A stretch of DNA of 64,000 nucleotides from assembly GCA_950054155.1 (NCBI GenBank), contig CATLOT010000001.1:207098-271097 (forward strand), written 5' to 3'. This DNA comes from an uncultured Bacteriovoracaceae bacterium (GTDB lineage Bacteria; Bdellovibrionota; Bacteriovoracia; Bacteriovoracales; Bacteriovoracaceae). The notes beneath the pieces are model-generated. The model had not been told where the DNA came from. It worked only from the letters and a program-made list of their open reading frames with translations, and made no database searches. A program made the translations under genes and the position numbers. Of the stretch, positions 53,146-62,357 are shown in pieces (positions within the stretch are counted from its first letter, which is position 1; every line of letters begins with the position of its first letter).

Positions 53146-54282
53146 ATGACTATGTTATCTAATCTTGTACTGGCAATATCTTTATTCCTTAGCTCTGCTA
53201 CTTGGGCAAACTCTGACGAGTTTGTACTTGAGACCTTTGATGGAGAGACAACTTTTGGTGGTCAAATTGACTTCCCAAAGAATTGTTATCGCTCTCAATA
53301 TAAGACAGCCATTCTCGTTGCTGGTACTGGCCTTTATTATCGTAACGCTTACTTAGGTTTAAGTGGGACGGAAAGAGATTATGTTTTTAAAGATCTTGCC
53401 AAGAGGCTCAATCAAAAATGTATCGCCGTTGTTCGCTATGATTACCGAGGTGTGAAATGCGATATTGATGAAAAAGGCAAAGTCGATACGTGTCTTGATC
53501 AAAAAGTGAGAAGATCGGTTGATGCTCAAACGATTATTGATGACATTCAAGCAGTCTATGACCACGCACTTTCTCATAAAAAAGTTGATAGCTCTGAAAT
53601 TGTTTTCTTAGGCCATAGTGAAGGGTCACTGAATATTTCTCGTCTCTGGGATAGGGGAACGATCAAGCCAAAAGGGCTAGTCTTTATTGGTGGAATGACG
53701 GAAAGTCCAAAATCTCTAATTCGTTGGCAGTTTATTGACCGCTCTGTTGATCAAGCCTTCGCGATGGATACCGATGGCAATGGAATCCTAACAAATTGGG
53801 AAGTAACACTTGGTTATCCCGGGTCATTTTTTGAAGAGAATGATATCCCAATTCTTAATCTCCTCAGTCCAACTGGAATGTGGAATCGTTGGGGTCTACA
53901 TCAGTTTTATGCTCTTGAGTATTCAACTGTTGTCAATGCAACGATGCTTTCTCCTGGTTATCTTCCTTACATTCAAAAAGGAATTACTTACTCAAGCCTT
54001 GCTTGGTGGAAGAAGTGGTTTACCGATAGTGAGCCTGTGGTTGAAAAACTTGTCGACTTTGAGGGACCCATTACTTATTTCAATGGCAGTAATGATATCC
54101 AAGCGCCTGGTGAGAAACAGCAGGAGTTCTTAAAGAATTATGCTCATCGCATGACTAGCCCGCCTGAATTTAATCTCATTGAAGGGAAGGGGCATCTTTT
54201 AAGTAATCACCCTCTTTACGGCCCAATTGATGAGGATCTCGTAAATCGGGTGATTAACTCAATTGTAAAATCTTTTAATTAA
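53146..54282 (+). CDS. Secreted alpha/beta hydrolase with EF-hand-like loop
   Basis: About 378 residues, with a signal peptide (MTMLSNLVLAISLFLSSATWA). VLGHSEGSLN-type sequence (LGHSEGS) is the nucleophile elbow; KGHLLSNH near the end supplies the His. In the middle DTDGNGILTNWE fits a canonical 12-residue EF-hand calcium loop, so calcium may stabilise the fold. ATG 53146 is chosen for the signal peptide; the open frame reaches back to 53068. Its stop overlaps the convergent peroxidase gene by four bases. Confidence 0.7.
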   Translation: MTMLSNLVLAISLFLSSATWANSDEFVLETFDGETTFGGQIDFPKNCYRSQYKTAILVAGTGLYYRNAYLGLSGTERDYVFKDLAKRLNQKCIAVVRYDYRGVKCDIDEKGKVDTCLDQKVRRSVDAQTIIDDIQAVYDHALSHKKVDSSEIVFLGHSEGSLNISRLWDRGTIKPKGLVFIGGMTESPKSLIRWQFIDRSVDQAFAMDTDGNGILTNWEVTLGYPGSFFEENDIPILNLLSPTGMWNRWGLHQFYALEYSTVVNATMLSPGYLPYIQKGITYSSLAWWKKWFTDSEPVVEKLVDFEGPITYFNGSNDIQAPGEKQQEFLKNYAHRMTSPPEFNLIEGKGHLLSNHPLYGPIDEDLVNRVINSIVKSFN

Positions 54283-55292
54283 TTCTTCTTTGCTGTCGCG
54301 ATCAGAGGCAGCTTTCCTGTGAGGGAATTAAGAAAAGCAACGATCGCTTCAATTTCTCCCTCTTTAAGGTCTACACCTAGCTGGTGTGAGCCCATCAGTT
54401 TTACGGCTTCATCAAGTGTTTTCACACTCCCATCATGAAAATAGGGGCCTGTTTTGGCGATGTTTCTAAGAGAAGGAACCTTAAAGAAGAATTTATCATC
54501 TTCACTCTTTGTGACGGCAAAGCGTCCATGGTCCTCAGTATCAAAGGGAATAACAGCGCCGAGCATCTGATAAGAACTACCACCGATATTCACTCCTTCA
54601 TGGCAAGAAATACATCCTACTTCCATAAAGGTTCTGAGCCCCTCCTTTTCGTCCTTACTAAGGGCTTCACGATTACCTTTAAGATAATCATCAAAGCGAC
54701 TTGGTGTGAGAAGATTCATCTCAAAGGTCGCGATAGCTTCTGCGATATTATCGTAAGTGATAGGATCTTTGGCCTTTGGAAAAGCAGCCCTAAACATATC
54801 TGTGTAGCCCTTTATTGACTTGATTCGACTAACAGCAGTTTTCTCATCAGGAATTGCCATTTCTACAGGGTTGAGAATGGGGCCTTTTGCCTGATCCTTA
54901 AGGTCCTTAGCGCGACCATCCCAAAACTGAGAGAAATTGAGTCCAGAGTTATAAACAGTGGGAGAGTTTCTATCGCCTCTTTGTTTCTTGTGCCCTGGTG
55001 AAGTTGGCTCGTTATCAACACCAAACTTATCAAGGAGGTGACAGCTGTTGCAGCTAATATCATTCCCGATTGAAAGGGCTGTTTCAAAGTAGAGCTTATG
55101 ACCAAGCTCCGACCTTTTTGCGAGAACTGGTTTTGATATGTCGACCAAATACTCTGGAAGAGGCTTAAATACTTCTTTTACTTCTTCATAATTTACTTTG
55201 GCGTAGTCTGGGTTTTTTCGGTCAATTTTACTTTGGGAACATCCCCAAACAAAGGCTAAGGATAGCATAAAAAAGAGAGTGGATTTCTTCAT
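54279..55292 (-). CDS. Di-heme cytochrome c peroxidase (lipoprotein)
   Basis: A 337-residue lipoprotein (lipobox VWGC) of the CcpA/MauG class. Two heme motifs are visible: CNSCHL (about 82) and CISCHEG (about 228), with the His ligand region RGDRNSPTVYNSG and FFKVPSLRNI. It reduces hydrogen peroxide in the periplasm using cytochrome c electrons. Most homologues are soluble; the lipobox tethers this one. Confidence 0.88.
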   Translation of the reverse strand: MKKSTLFFMLSLAFVWGCSQSKIDRKNPDYAKVNYEEVKEVFKPLPEYLVDISKPVLAKRSELGHKLYFETALSIGNDISCNSCHLLDKFGVDNEPTSPGHKKQRGDRNSPTVYNSGLNFSQFWDGRAKDLKDQAKGPILNPVEMAIPDEKTAVSRIKSIKGYTDMFRAAFPKAKDPITYDNIAEAIATFEMNLLTPSRFDDYLKGNREALSKDEKEGLRTFMEVGCISCHEGVNIGGSSYQMLGAVIPFDTEDHGRFAVTKSEDDKFFFKVPSLRNIAKTGPYFHDGSVKTLDEAVKLMGSHQLGVDLKEGEIEAIVAFLNSLTGKLPLIATAKKN

Positions 55293-55359
55293 TGATCATT
55301 CTCCTCGGTTAATTGAATTATTAGGCTAAGTAGTATCGAGACATTATATTATAGATATT

Positions 55360-56784
55360 GTGCTTAATTCAAAAACTAAATTATCATTCTCAATCCTGAC
55401 CACAGTCATATTGGTTGGCTATTTCTCCCTAAGCTTAATACTATTGTGGCCTCATTTTGATGCGCCCCTTGTGAATGATGAGATTTATTATGCCAATACT
55501 ATTTTTGAGGAAGGAATAGGAGCTTGGAAATATCATAGTTTCGGCCACCCACCGGGCTGGCTTATATTGAATGCTTTAAACTATAAATTAAGGCAGGTTG
55601 GTCCCTTTTTTTCGCGAACCTTTGTCTTCACTTTGGTTTGGCTAAGTTTACTGCTCCTTCATAGGTTATTAAGAGACTTCTACAAAGACGATATTAGACC
55701 AATTCTAGTTTTAAGCACCCTTTTCTCCTACGCCTACACGGCGACTGCCTTAGTAACAAATCACCCCGTCCTCGTTGCTTCTCTTCTTGGCTGTTCAGGT
55801 CTTATTTTGATTTCCTCTGTTAATGGTGAGCTGGTTTCACTTAAGAATAAGGTGGCCGCCTTTGTGTTGCTGGCAGGGGCTATCTGTATAAGAGAGTCGG
55901 CAATTGTTTTTCTTATTGGAGCATTGCCTTTGCTTTGGAAGCGAAAAAATAAATACTTTATTCTTTTTCAGTTACTCCTCTTTATTTCTTATTACTGGGT
56001 CTATTATCAGCTAAATGGCGAAATTCTATTAAATGATCAAATGAGAATTGTTCGAGACGAGGGGAAGAATATTCTCATTTTTAGTTTTTTAAAGGTGGGT
56101 ACATTCTTAAGAGATGTTTTTTTTGGGCAGTTCTCGTGGACAACACTAGGCCTTGTTTTTCTTGCGCTAATTATCTTCGCCAAAAAGAGAATAAGTAATC
56201 TAATTAAATTTAAAACTATCGCTTTTCTTATTTCAGGACTTTTGCACGTCTCTTTCTTTATGTTCTATCGTGATAACGGTATGAGAAACTCAATGATGAG
56301 TGTTCTTCCCCTGATCATTTGGTGGGGAGGAGTTTTGCAGTATGAGAGGAAACCTATTTATAAATTAGGGATAGGTCTTTTAATCGGAATAAATTTATAC
56401 GCTTTCTTCTCTAATATTGAGAGAGTGGTTGATAAACGATTAGTTGCTGCAAAGGAAATGAAGACAGAATTAGGTCGTGTTGAAAACTTCTTAAAAGAGA
56501 ATACTCTAAATGAGAAGTTAATCCTAACAACAAACCCCTATCATCATTATCTTGAAAATCCTGGTTATGGATATGTCCAAAATGGTTTAAGGACCCAGTG
56601 GTATGGCGGAGTTGATACAATGAAGCTTGATTCAAAAGCCAGTATTGTATTAATACCAATGAATTTGGAAAACTTTGCTACCGAAAAGCTAAGAGAGTTC
56701 TCTCAAATTAATAATATGCGAAGAGTTGACTTTGGTCCTAAGGACAAAGGTTTTAGCCTCTACTTTAAAGATTCTCTTCAATAA
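55360..56784 (+). CDS. GT-C type membrane glycosyltransferase-like protein
   Basis: A 474-residue protein with about eleven TM helices. After TM1 it has VNDEIYYANT, the Asp-Glu loop of GT-C glycosyltransferases (GT39/ArnT-like), then FGHPPGWLILN, a common second motif. A soluble C-terminal domain follows. It may move a sugar from a lipid carrier to an acceptor. The GTG 55360 start has no clear ribosome site, so the true start is uncertain. Its end overlaps the convergent protease by 20 bases. Confidence 0.7.
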   Translation: MLNSKTKLSFSILTTVILVGYFSLSLILLWPHFDAPLVNDEIYYANTIFEEGIGAWKYHSFGHPPGWLILNALNYKLRQVGPFFSRTFVFTLVWLSLLLLHRLLRDFYKDDIRPILVLSTLFSYAYTATALVTNHPVLVASLLGCSGLILISSVNGELVSLKNKVAAFVLLAGAICIRESAIVFLIGALPLLWKRKNKYFILFQLLLFISYYWVYYQLNGEILLNDQMRIVRDEGKNILIFSFLKVGTFLRDVFFGQFSWTTLGLVFLALIIFAKKRISNLIKFKTIAFLISGLLHVSFFMFYRDNGMRNSMMSVLPLIIWWGGVLQYERKPIYKLGIGLLIGINLYAFFSNIERVVDKRLVAAKEMKTELGRVENFLKENTLNEKLILTTNPYHHYLENPGYGYVQNGLRTQWYGGVDTMKLDSKASIVLIPMNLENFATEKLREFSQINNMRRVDFGPKDKGFSLYFKDSLQ

Positions 56785-57703
56785 GCTTTTTATAAAATTG
56801 AATATCTTGGACTTCAGAGAAGGTGTGGGGGAAGCCCTGTCTACCATCGTCAAAGACCGCAACATCACAATTCTCACCATTGGCATCACAAGTGTTATAG
56901 CGATCACAACCAGCTTCTTCATCGGTGTAGGTCGCTTGAGCAGGGTTTCCGGCTACGAGGACTCCGACAACTTCATTCTTTTTGTTAAAAACTGGACTTC
57001 CGCTATTACCTGCAAAGGCGTCGAGATCAGTGAGAAATGAGCGATTCTGCTGGGGGTCGAAGACGAAGCCTTCAGAGGTGTGCTTCATAGGTAATCCCAT
57101 GGGGTGACCAAGCATGTGAACTTCATCTCCGAGTCTAACTTTTGAGGTGGCGATCTTTAAGGGCGTTCTGCCTTTGACTTTACGATCAAGCCTTAAGAGA
57201 GTGAAATCGGTGCTTCCAATTCCATCGCCGACTTGACCCGCATAAATAATCTCTTTGCACTTGTAGATATTTCGAGAAGGGACACGTCTGACATTGCTAT
57301 TAGCATAGTAATCAAACATCCAAGTATAGGCTTCACAATAATTATCTGATGAGTTTCTAACCTCTCCAACATTAACTCCACAGTGGCCAGCGGTAATTAA
57401 AAGATCAGGTCCAACAAGAAAACCCGTACAGGCATAGGATACAGTTGTCTGGCGAGAGAAGCGCTCATCTGAACAGAGAAGATCACTAACAGGATCAGCC
57501 CAGAGTTCAGAAATAGAGTTATTAATAGGGGTCCATAATGAGTTGAGCACACCGACAGCAACTGATCGGGCAAGCTTGTATTCTCTAGAGCCAATGCGGA
57601 CATCGCGGCGGTTGTCTTCTCCAAAGATATCAGCCTTCGCTGATTCAGGCAGGACGAGGAGGGCTAGGAGGATAAGCATAAGTACGGTCATTAAGTTTTT
57701 CAT
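56765..57703 (-). CDS. Secreted trypsin-like serine protease
   Basis: A 312-residue S1-type protease with a signal peptide (LMTVLMLILLALLVLPESAKA). The triad is intact: LITAGHCGVN, STDFTLLRLD, DAFAGNSGSPVF. The Cys-rich tail CDRYNTCDANGENCD may bind a metal or hold the fold. It is probably an exported digestive or maturation enzyme. A second, variant family member is at 21164-22027. Confidence 0.88.
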   Translation of the reverse strand: MKNLMTVLMLILLALLVLPESAKADIFGEDNRRDVRIGSREYKLARSVAVGVLNSLWTPINNSISELWADPVSDLLCSDERFSRQTTVSYACTGFLVGPDLLITAGHCGVNVGEVRNSSDNYCEAYTWMFDYYANSNVRRVPSRNIYKCKEIIYAGQVGDGIGSTDFTLLRLDRKVKGRTPLKIATSKVRLGDEVHMLGHPMGLPMKHTSEGFVFDPQQNRSFLTDLDAFAGNSGSPVFNKKNEVVGVLVAGNPAQATYTDEEAGCDRYNTCDANGENCDVAVFDDGRQGFPHTFSEVQDIQFYKKLIEENL

Positions 57704-57752
57704 GACTAACTGATAGAAGAAAAGGCCACTTATGCAAAGGGATGTGAAGAAA

Positions 57753-58751
57753 TTACAAGAGCTTAGAGAGCTCTAAGTCACTGAGTTTATTTAATTTTAT
57801 CAAATCGTCATAAGGTGAAGAGAGGTTAAAGATCATTCCAAAGGCAGGTTCTGTTTTGTGACCTTCCTCTTTGAGCGCTTTTACTCTTTGACGAAGTTCT
57901 TCTTTAAAAATCTTAAGAAGGCGGGCCTCAATTAAAAAATGGATATTCGCCTGTTGCTTGAAAGAAGAATAGTTTTGAGCAAAGAGTTCTACTTTAAAGT
58001 GATCATTGTGAAAAACCGTGATGGAAGTTTCCTGTCCTTGCTTGGTCGTTCGTTTCATTTGAAGGTCAAATCGACCTTGGAGAAGTTGAGTGACATCTCT
58101 CTCAAACTGAGCAAGATCCTGCGCACAGAAGAGAATATCCAAATCAGAATGGGGAGTATGAATATTTAAAGGAAGCGTTCCACTTATGCAGGGGGAATAT
58201 GATTTAAGCTTGTTGAGAATCTGGCTTGAGTTAAGAAAGTCCATAAGGACTGTGTTCTTTTCAATAGCAATTATATTTTCAAGGGATTTGTGATGGAATT
58301 TAACTGCACATTGATCAAACTCAATTTCAAGTTCTGGGTTAAGATCTTTTTCTAAGCCTTTTTTTTCAAAGGAAATATCGGGAGCATTTAAAAGGATCGA
58401 TTTTTCGAGTTCCTCAAAGTCGCAATCAATTACAACTTCTATATGTTCAAAACCTTCTTGAGTTATTTTTCCTTGTTTGGGGGCGGGAACTTCAATGAGG
58501 TCTATAATCCAGTGTTTATAGAGGATTGGATTTTTTAGTTTGTAGGTGGCGATAAGCCTGCCATTGACCTCACTTTCAATGAGGCATTCTCCTAAGGGGG
58601 AGAAGGCATCCTTGATGACTTGGTAATTTTCATCACTACTTGTTCGGTAACAAAGATGGTCAATCTCGTAAGAATCAATATTAATATTCTTGCTTTGAAG
58701 TTGTTCAAAGAGATGGTCAAGAAAAGTGTGGGCAAGTTTAAGATCTATCAT
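57753..58751 (-). CDS. VOC/YecM-like plus DUF4269 fusion protein
   Basis: A 332-residue soluble protein. Residues 1 to about 165 resemble the YecM/VOC fold (IDHLCYRTS, FEHIEVVIDC, VKFHH). Residues about 170-332 resemble DUF4269, a nucleotidyltransferase-like domain with GTLPLNIHTPHSDLDIL (Asp pair). The two are normally separate proteins. The joining is visible in one uninterrupted frame. The function is unknown. Confidence 0.7.
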   Translation of the reverse strand: MIDLKLAHTFLDHLFEQLQSKNINIDSYEIDHLCYRTSSDENYQVIKDAFSPLGECLIESEVNGRLIATYKLKNPILYKHWIIDLIEVPAPKQGKITQEGFEHIEVVIDCDFEELEKSILLNAPDISFEKKGLEKDLNPELEIEFDQCAVKFHHKSLENIIAIEKNTVLMDFLNSSQILNKLKSYSPCISGTLPLNIHTPHSDLDILFCAQDLAQFERDVTQLLQGRFDLQMKRTTKQGQETSITVFHNDHFKVELFAQNYSSFKQQANIHFLIEARLLKIFKEELRQRVKALKEEGHKTEPAFGMIFNLSSPYDDLIKLNKLSDLELSKLL

Positions 58752-58845
58752 AAGTTACTGTAAGGAGATGGAATAGGATCAGCATAACATGAATTTACAG
58801 AAATAGAGGACTAAAGTTTTTTAGTCGGGTTTCCGATCAAGTAAT

Positions 58846-59043
58846 ATGGCAAAGATACAACCCTTAGATAAACGACCGAGTTATATGAGGCCAACCTCAT
58901 ATCCTTCAGAAGATACAAAGCGCGTACTTAAGCTTTCTCGAGAGATCGACCTCATAAAGAAGCAAACCCAGTACATTAAGGACAATAACTTAAAGGCTGA
59001 AGATCTTCGTCAGTTAAACCAAAAGAAGCTCGATATCTTTTAG
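58846..59043 (+). CDS. Small basic protein
   Basis: A 65-residue hydrophilic protein, basic at the start and helical at the end (LSREIDLIKKQTQYIKDNNL). There is no strong ribosome site and no known family. It is 21 bases before the outer-membrane protein gene and may share its transcript. Confidence 0.5.
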   Translation: MAKIQPLDKRPSYMRPTSYPSEDTKRVLKLSREIDLIKKQTQYIKDNNLKAEDLRQLNQKKLDIF

Positions 59044-59064
59044 TGTTCCCTTTAAAATGAGGGA

Positions 59065-59790
59065 ATGAAAAAAATACTTCTCTTGAGTTTTATCATTCTT
59101 TTTCAAAATACCTTTGCATTGAGTGAGGGTGTTTACACTGTCATTGTGAAGAAGCAAGAAGAAAAGAAGAAGAACCGTTGGACTTTAGCGGATTGGCTAA
59201 TCACAAAGAAAACAATAGCTCTTCAAGATCAGTGGCTTGCTCTTAATAGCTCCGAAACATGGTTTGAATTCGTCTTTGATTATGCCGGATCAACACTTGA
59301 AGAAACTAGCTTAGGCATAAAACAGGACATGGACTTCTCCCGCTGGGGAGGAGCTGCCTACTTAAAGTTTATCGGTCTCGAATATTCAAAGCGCGACTAT
59401 GAGAGAAACTATAAGCAAAGTGATCTTCGCTTAAACCTTCTCATTCTTGGATCCTCTATTCAATCGACCCACTTACGGGCTTTCTATGGTCAACGTGATT
59501 TTAACGTTCAGAGCTTTGGTGCGTTTGAACAGCCTTTCTGGGGACTCCACATGACACTCTACCTGGCTAGCTTTCTCGGCGTCGAGGGACAGTACACGAA
59601 ATTTATGAATGAAAGTTCGGGAACGATAAGTACTGACGGAGAGAGAAGTGAACTCACCGGCTTTATTGATCTGTGGTTACTGCGTCTTTATGCGTCTCTC
59701 TATAGTGAGAGAAACCTCCTGAGAGGTTCTGTCTCAACAAGCAACAGAAAGATTGATGGCACATTGTTGGGCGTGAAATTATTTTTCTAA
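59065..59790 (+). CDS. Putative outer-membrane beta-barrel protein
   Basis: A 241-residue protein with a signal peptide (ILLLSFIILFQNTFALS). After a short basic segment come alternating hydrophobic/aromatic strands (AYLKFIGLEYSK, LRLNLLILGSSI, LLRGSVSTSN) and a terminal Phe (GVKLFF), the usual outer-membrane barrel ending. No family is recognised. Confidence 0.65.
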   Translation: MKKILLLSFIILFQNTFALSEGVYTVIVKKQEEKKKNRWTLADWLITKKTIALQDQWLALNSSETWFEFVFDYAGSTLEETSLGIKQDMDFSRWGGAAYLKFIGLEYSKRDYERNYKQSDLRLNLLILGSSIQSTHLRAFYGQRDFNVQSFGAFEQPFWGLHMTLYLASFLGVEGQYTKFMNESSGTISTDGERSELTGFIDLWLLRLYASLYSERNLLRGSVSTSNRKIDGTLLGVKLFF

Positions 59791-59791
59791 T

Positions 59792-60304
59792 TTACTTTCG
59801 AGGGGGATATTTCTTTAGCTTACGCTGAAGACTTTGCCTGCGAATACCAAGAGATTCGGCGGCTTTAGAAATATTGCCATCATAGAGGTCAAGAACATAC
59901 TCAATATATTCACGTTCCTTCTTGTAGAGACCGGGTATTTCCTCTTGAGATTCGTGCTCAAGATTACCACAATCAAGAGCAACCATGAGCTCTTTGAATG
60001 TGCAGGGTTTCATGATGTAGTTATCAGCACCAAGCTTGATGGCCTTGACAGAAGTTGCGACTGAACCAAAGGCCGTGAGCATTGTCATTTTGATTTTGGG
60101 GAACTTCTCTCGAATTATAGGAATGAAATCAAGCCCACTCTTTGTTTGGAGGCGAAGATCAACAACAGCATGAGTGCAGAGCTCTTTGAGTTCTTTGACT
60201 TGAGAGGTGTCGTCACAAAATTCAACAGAAAAGCCGTTTTCACAAAACTCATCTCTTAATGTTTCTTTAAAGTCTTGATCATCTTCAATGATGAGGACCC
60301 TCAT
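59792..60304 (-). CDS. RegA/ActR-type response regulator
   Basis: A 170-residue regulator: receiver domain with the phospho-Asp in AVVDLRLQTKSG (about 49) and Lys in IMKPCTF. The C-terminal Fis-type HTH is NISKAAESLGIRRQSLQRKLKK. This short layout is that of RegA/PrrA/ActR, which controls redox-dependent genes. It overlaps the kinase gene by four bases, so the two are a RegB/RegA pair. Confidence 0.88.
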   Translation of the reverse strand: MRVLIIEDDQDFKETLRDEFCENGFSVEFCDDTSQVKELKELCTHAVVDLRLQTKSGLDFIPIIREKFPKIKMTMLTAFGSVATSVKAIKLGADNYIMKPCTFKELMVALDCGNLEHESQEEIPGLYKKEREYIEYVLDLYDGNISKAAESLGIRRQSLQRKLKKYPPRK

Positions 60305-61515
60305 GATAAAGCCTCTTTCGGTAGTTGAATGACTATTAAGGCTCCAGTTTCGTGATTTAAGAACTGGACCTTCCCTCCAATATAATTAACGGTATTGATC
60401 AATTGGTAAAGCCCAAGGCCTGTGCCATTTTCTTTTGATGTTACAAAAGGACTTCCGATATTGTCGATGACCTCTTTAATAAAGCCCTCTCCATCATCTT
60501 TAATACTTAGTTCAATTAAAGGACTAGGTTCTTTAATTAAGGATAGGGAAACACGGCAAAGGGAAGCTTTAGCATCTCTTGCATTATCGAAAATATCAAT
60601 CAGTGATCTCGTGAAAAGGAGCTTTGGTATTTGAATGGTGTGGTTGATGTGAAGGTTGTTTTTCACTTCGATAGCAAGAGGATAGTTTTTTGAATATTCA
60701 AGGGCTACTTCATTTAGTGTTTCTGCCAGGCTCACTTCTTCTTTATAAAAATCTTCATCAAGATCATGAACTTTAGTGTTCAGCTTTTTTAATGACTCTG
60801 CACATTTAGAAAGGCTTCGCGTGGTGACGGCTAAGTCGCTTGAAGAGAAACTCTTTCTCTCCATGCGTTCAAGCTTCATTAATGCTGTATTGAGTGGTGT
60901 TCCTAGTTCGTGGCATATGCCAGAGGCGAGAAGGCCAAGAGAACGAAATTTGTCTATTCTTTGGCTGTAGGATTGGAGAGAGTCGATCCTTTGATTTAGC
61001 TTTCGAAGCTCCCTCACTAACCATGTGGCCAGTTGCCATATGGTCAAGCTTACAGTCATGAGTGCTATGGCTGGGATATTCTCTTTCCAAAGAGGAGGGG
61101 CTGACTCTGCAAAAGTAAAGGGAGAGTATTTGAGAGAGTAGAGGAGGGTTATTCCAAAGAGAATAAAGAAGACGCTACTTCTAACCTTAAGAAAGAAAGG
61201 CGCAAGAAAGATATGAATCAGAATAATAAGATAAAAAGGATTTGAGAGACCACCGTTAATAAAGAGTAAAAGAAAGGCAATCGCCAGATCAATGAATAAT
61301 TGAAGAAATGCAAACTGACTCTTATAGGATGTTTGGCTTAAAATTTGATTGAATATAAAGATGGGTATTAAAGAGATAATACTCAAAACAAATTGCTGGT
61401 AGCTAATCAAGGATAAGGCAGAGGCTATTGAAACAGAGAGGAACTGAAAAATAATAGCATACCAACGTAAACGAACGAGGACCTGCGGATTGTCTGCAAA
61501 GGAGAGAGTATTCAC
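60301..61515 (-). CDS. RegB/PrrB-type redox sensor kinase
   Basis: A 404-residue histidine kinase with six TM helices. GGLSNPFYL between TM3 and TM4 is the RegB quinone-site motif. The H-box is GICHELGTPLNT, and a Cys about 36 residues later (LSKCAESL) sits near the place of the redox Cys of RegB. The catalytic domain has DNARDAK, DDGEGF and GTGLGLYQL. It should sense the quinone pool. It is expressed ahead of the response regulator. Confidence 0.87.
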   Translation of the reverse strand: MNTLSFADNPQVLVRLRWYAIIFQFLSVSIASALSLISYQQFVLSIISLIPIFIFNQILSQTSYKSQFAFLQLFIDLAIAFLLLFINGGLSNPFYLIILIHIFLAPFFLKVRSSVFFILFGITLLYSLKYSPFTFAESAPPLWKENIPAIALMTVSLTIWQLATWLVRELRKLNQRIDSLQSYSQRIDKFRSLGLLASGICHELGTPLNTALMKLERMERKSFSSSDLAVTTRSLSKCAESLKKLNTKVHDLDEDFYKEEVSLAETLNEVALEYSKNYPLAIEVKNNLHINHTIQIPKLLFTRSLIDIFDNARDAKASLCRVSLSLIKEPSPLIELSIKDDGEGFIKEVIDNIGSPFVTSKENGTGLGLYQLINTVNYIGGKVQFLNHETGALIVIQLPKEALS

Positions 61516-61521
61516 TTTCTT

Positions 61522-61818
61522 TTAAGTCGTATAGGTTGCGAGAATAGTTGTTGACGCTACAGAGTGCTCGAAAAATTCTTTCTTTATCTTTAAATATTCT
61601 TCATTTGTAAAGAAGGCATTCATCTTCTCATCACTTGGAAAGCGAATAGTGAAGACCCTGTTGATTTCATTCTCGGTCTGGCTAATGAGAACTTCAGCAA
61701 CCTTAAAATCGTAGCCAAAACTACCACCGATTGATTCTAAAAGAGGAGTCATTGCTGCTCTATAATTTGAATAATCAGTGTCATTTGTAACTTTTAAGCC
61801 GACTAGCATTTCAATCAT
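61522..61818 (-). CDS. DUF1330-like small protein
   Basis: A 98-residue alpha/beta protein of the dimeric ferredoxin-like type (LVGLKVTNDTDYSNYRAAM, INRVFTIRFPSDEKMNAFF). This resembles DUF1330 or related monooxygenase-like families. AAGGA precedes ATG 61818. It lies just upstream of regB, same strand, and may be co-expressed. Confidence 0.65.
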   Translation of the reverse strand: MIEMLVGLKVTNDTDYSNYRAAMTPLLESIGGSFGYDFKVAEVLISQTENEINRVFTIRFPSDEKMNAFFTNEEYLKIKKEFFEHSVASTTILATYTT

Positions 61819-61891
61819 AGATATATCCTTTCAAAAAACTTAGGAGGGGTTCACATTAGACAATCACAAGGTTTCATTATAATTACGTGCT

Positions 61892-62281
61892 ATGAAATAT
61901 AGCTCTTTTCTTAGCACATTAATTATCTATTGTTCTCTTCTTTATAGCTGTTCATCTTATAATCCAAGTAATTCGGCTAGGGAGAATTCTTTTATATCGT
62001 CTTCCTCTTGTAAGGAAGGCGAAACGAGAAATGGATACCTCCAGCCGGTTGTAAATGGATTTGAACAATGTGTCGCAACAGTCCAGACCTGTCATAATGG
62101 TCAGTGGAATGGACCAAGTCTTTACTCTTCATGCAATAATCCTACTGAGTCTTGTGGTGGAGTAGTCCACGGAACTGTTGAAAATGGTTATTCAAGTCCA
62201 GTAAAGCCTTGTTATCAGGTAAGTCGAACATGCTTAGATGGAGCTTGGACGATTCCTATCATTTATCATTACTGCCAATAA
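61892..62281 (+). CDS. Cys-rich lipoprotein with two tandem repeats
   Basis: A 129-residue lipoprotein (lipobox LLYSC, Cys at about 20). Two about 45-residue repeats follow, each with the order G-Y-x-x-P-V ... C-x(3-5)-T-C-x-x-G-x-W ... Y-x-x-C (TCHNGQWNGP and TCLDGAWTIP). The Cys are probably paired. This may be an adhesin-like surface module. No family is recognised. Confidence 0.65.
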   Translation: MKYSSFLSTLIIYCSLLYSCSSYNPSNSARENSFISSSSCKEGETRNGYLQPVVNGFEQCVATVQTCHNGQWNGPSLYSSCNNPTESCGGVVHGTVENGYSSPVKPCYQVSRTCLDGAWTIPIIYHYCQ

Positions 62282-62304
62282 TTTTAGAAAATCCCTTGCA
62301 TCCC

Positions 62305-62335
62305 TTGACCTTGACCTTGGGGGAGGCCTTATCGT
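62305..62335 (+). promoter_or_regulatory. MerR-type promoter with 19-bp spacer
   Basis: TTGACC (62305-62310), 19 bases, TATCGT (62330-62335). A second TTGACC follows at 62311. A 19-base spacer is the mark of promoters under-twisted by MerR activators; the -10 match is only four of six. It lies 23 bases before the MerR-fusion gene and suggests self-regulation. Confidence 0.45.
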
Positions 62336-62357
62336 TTAATGACGAAAGGGATTTTAG

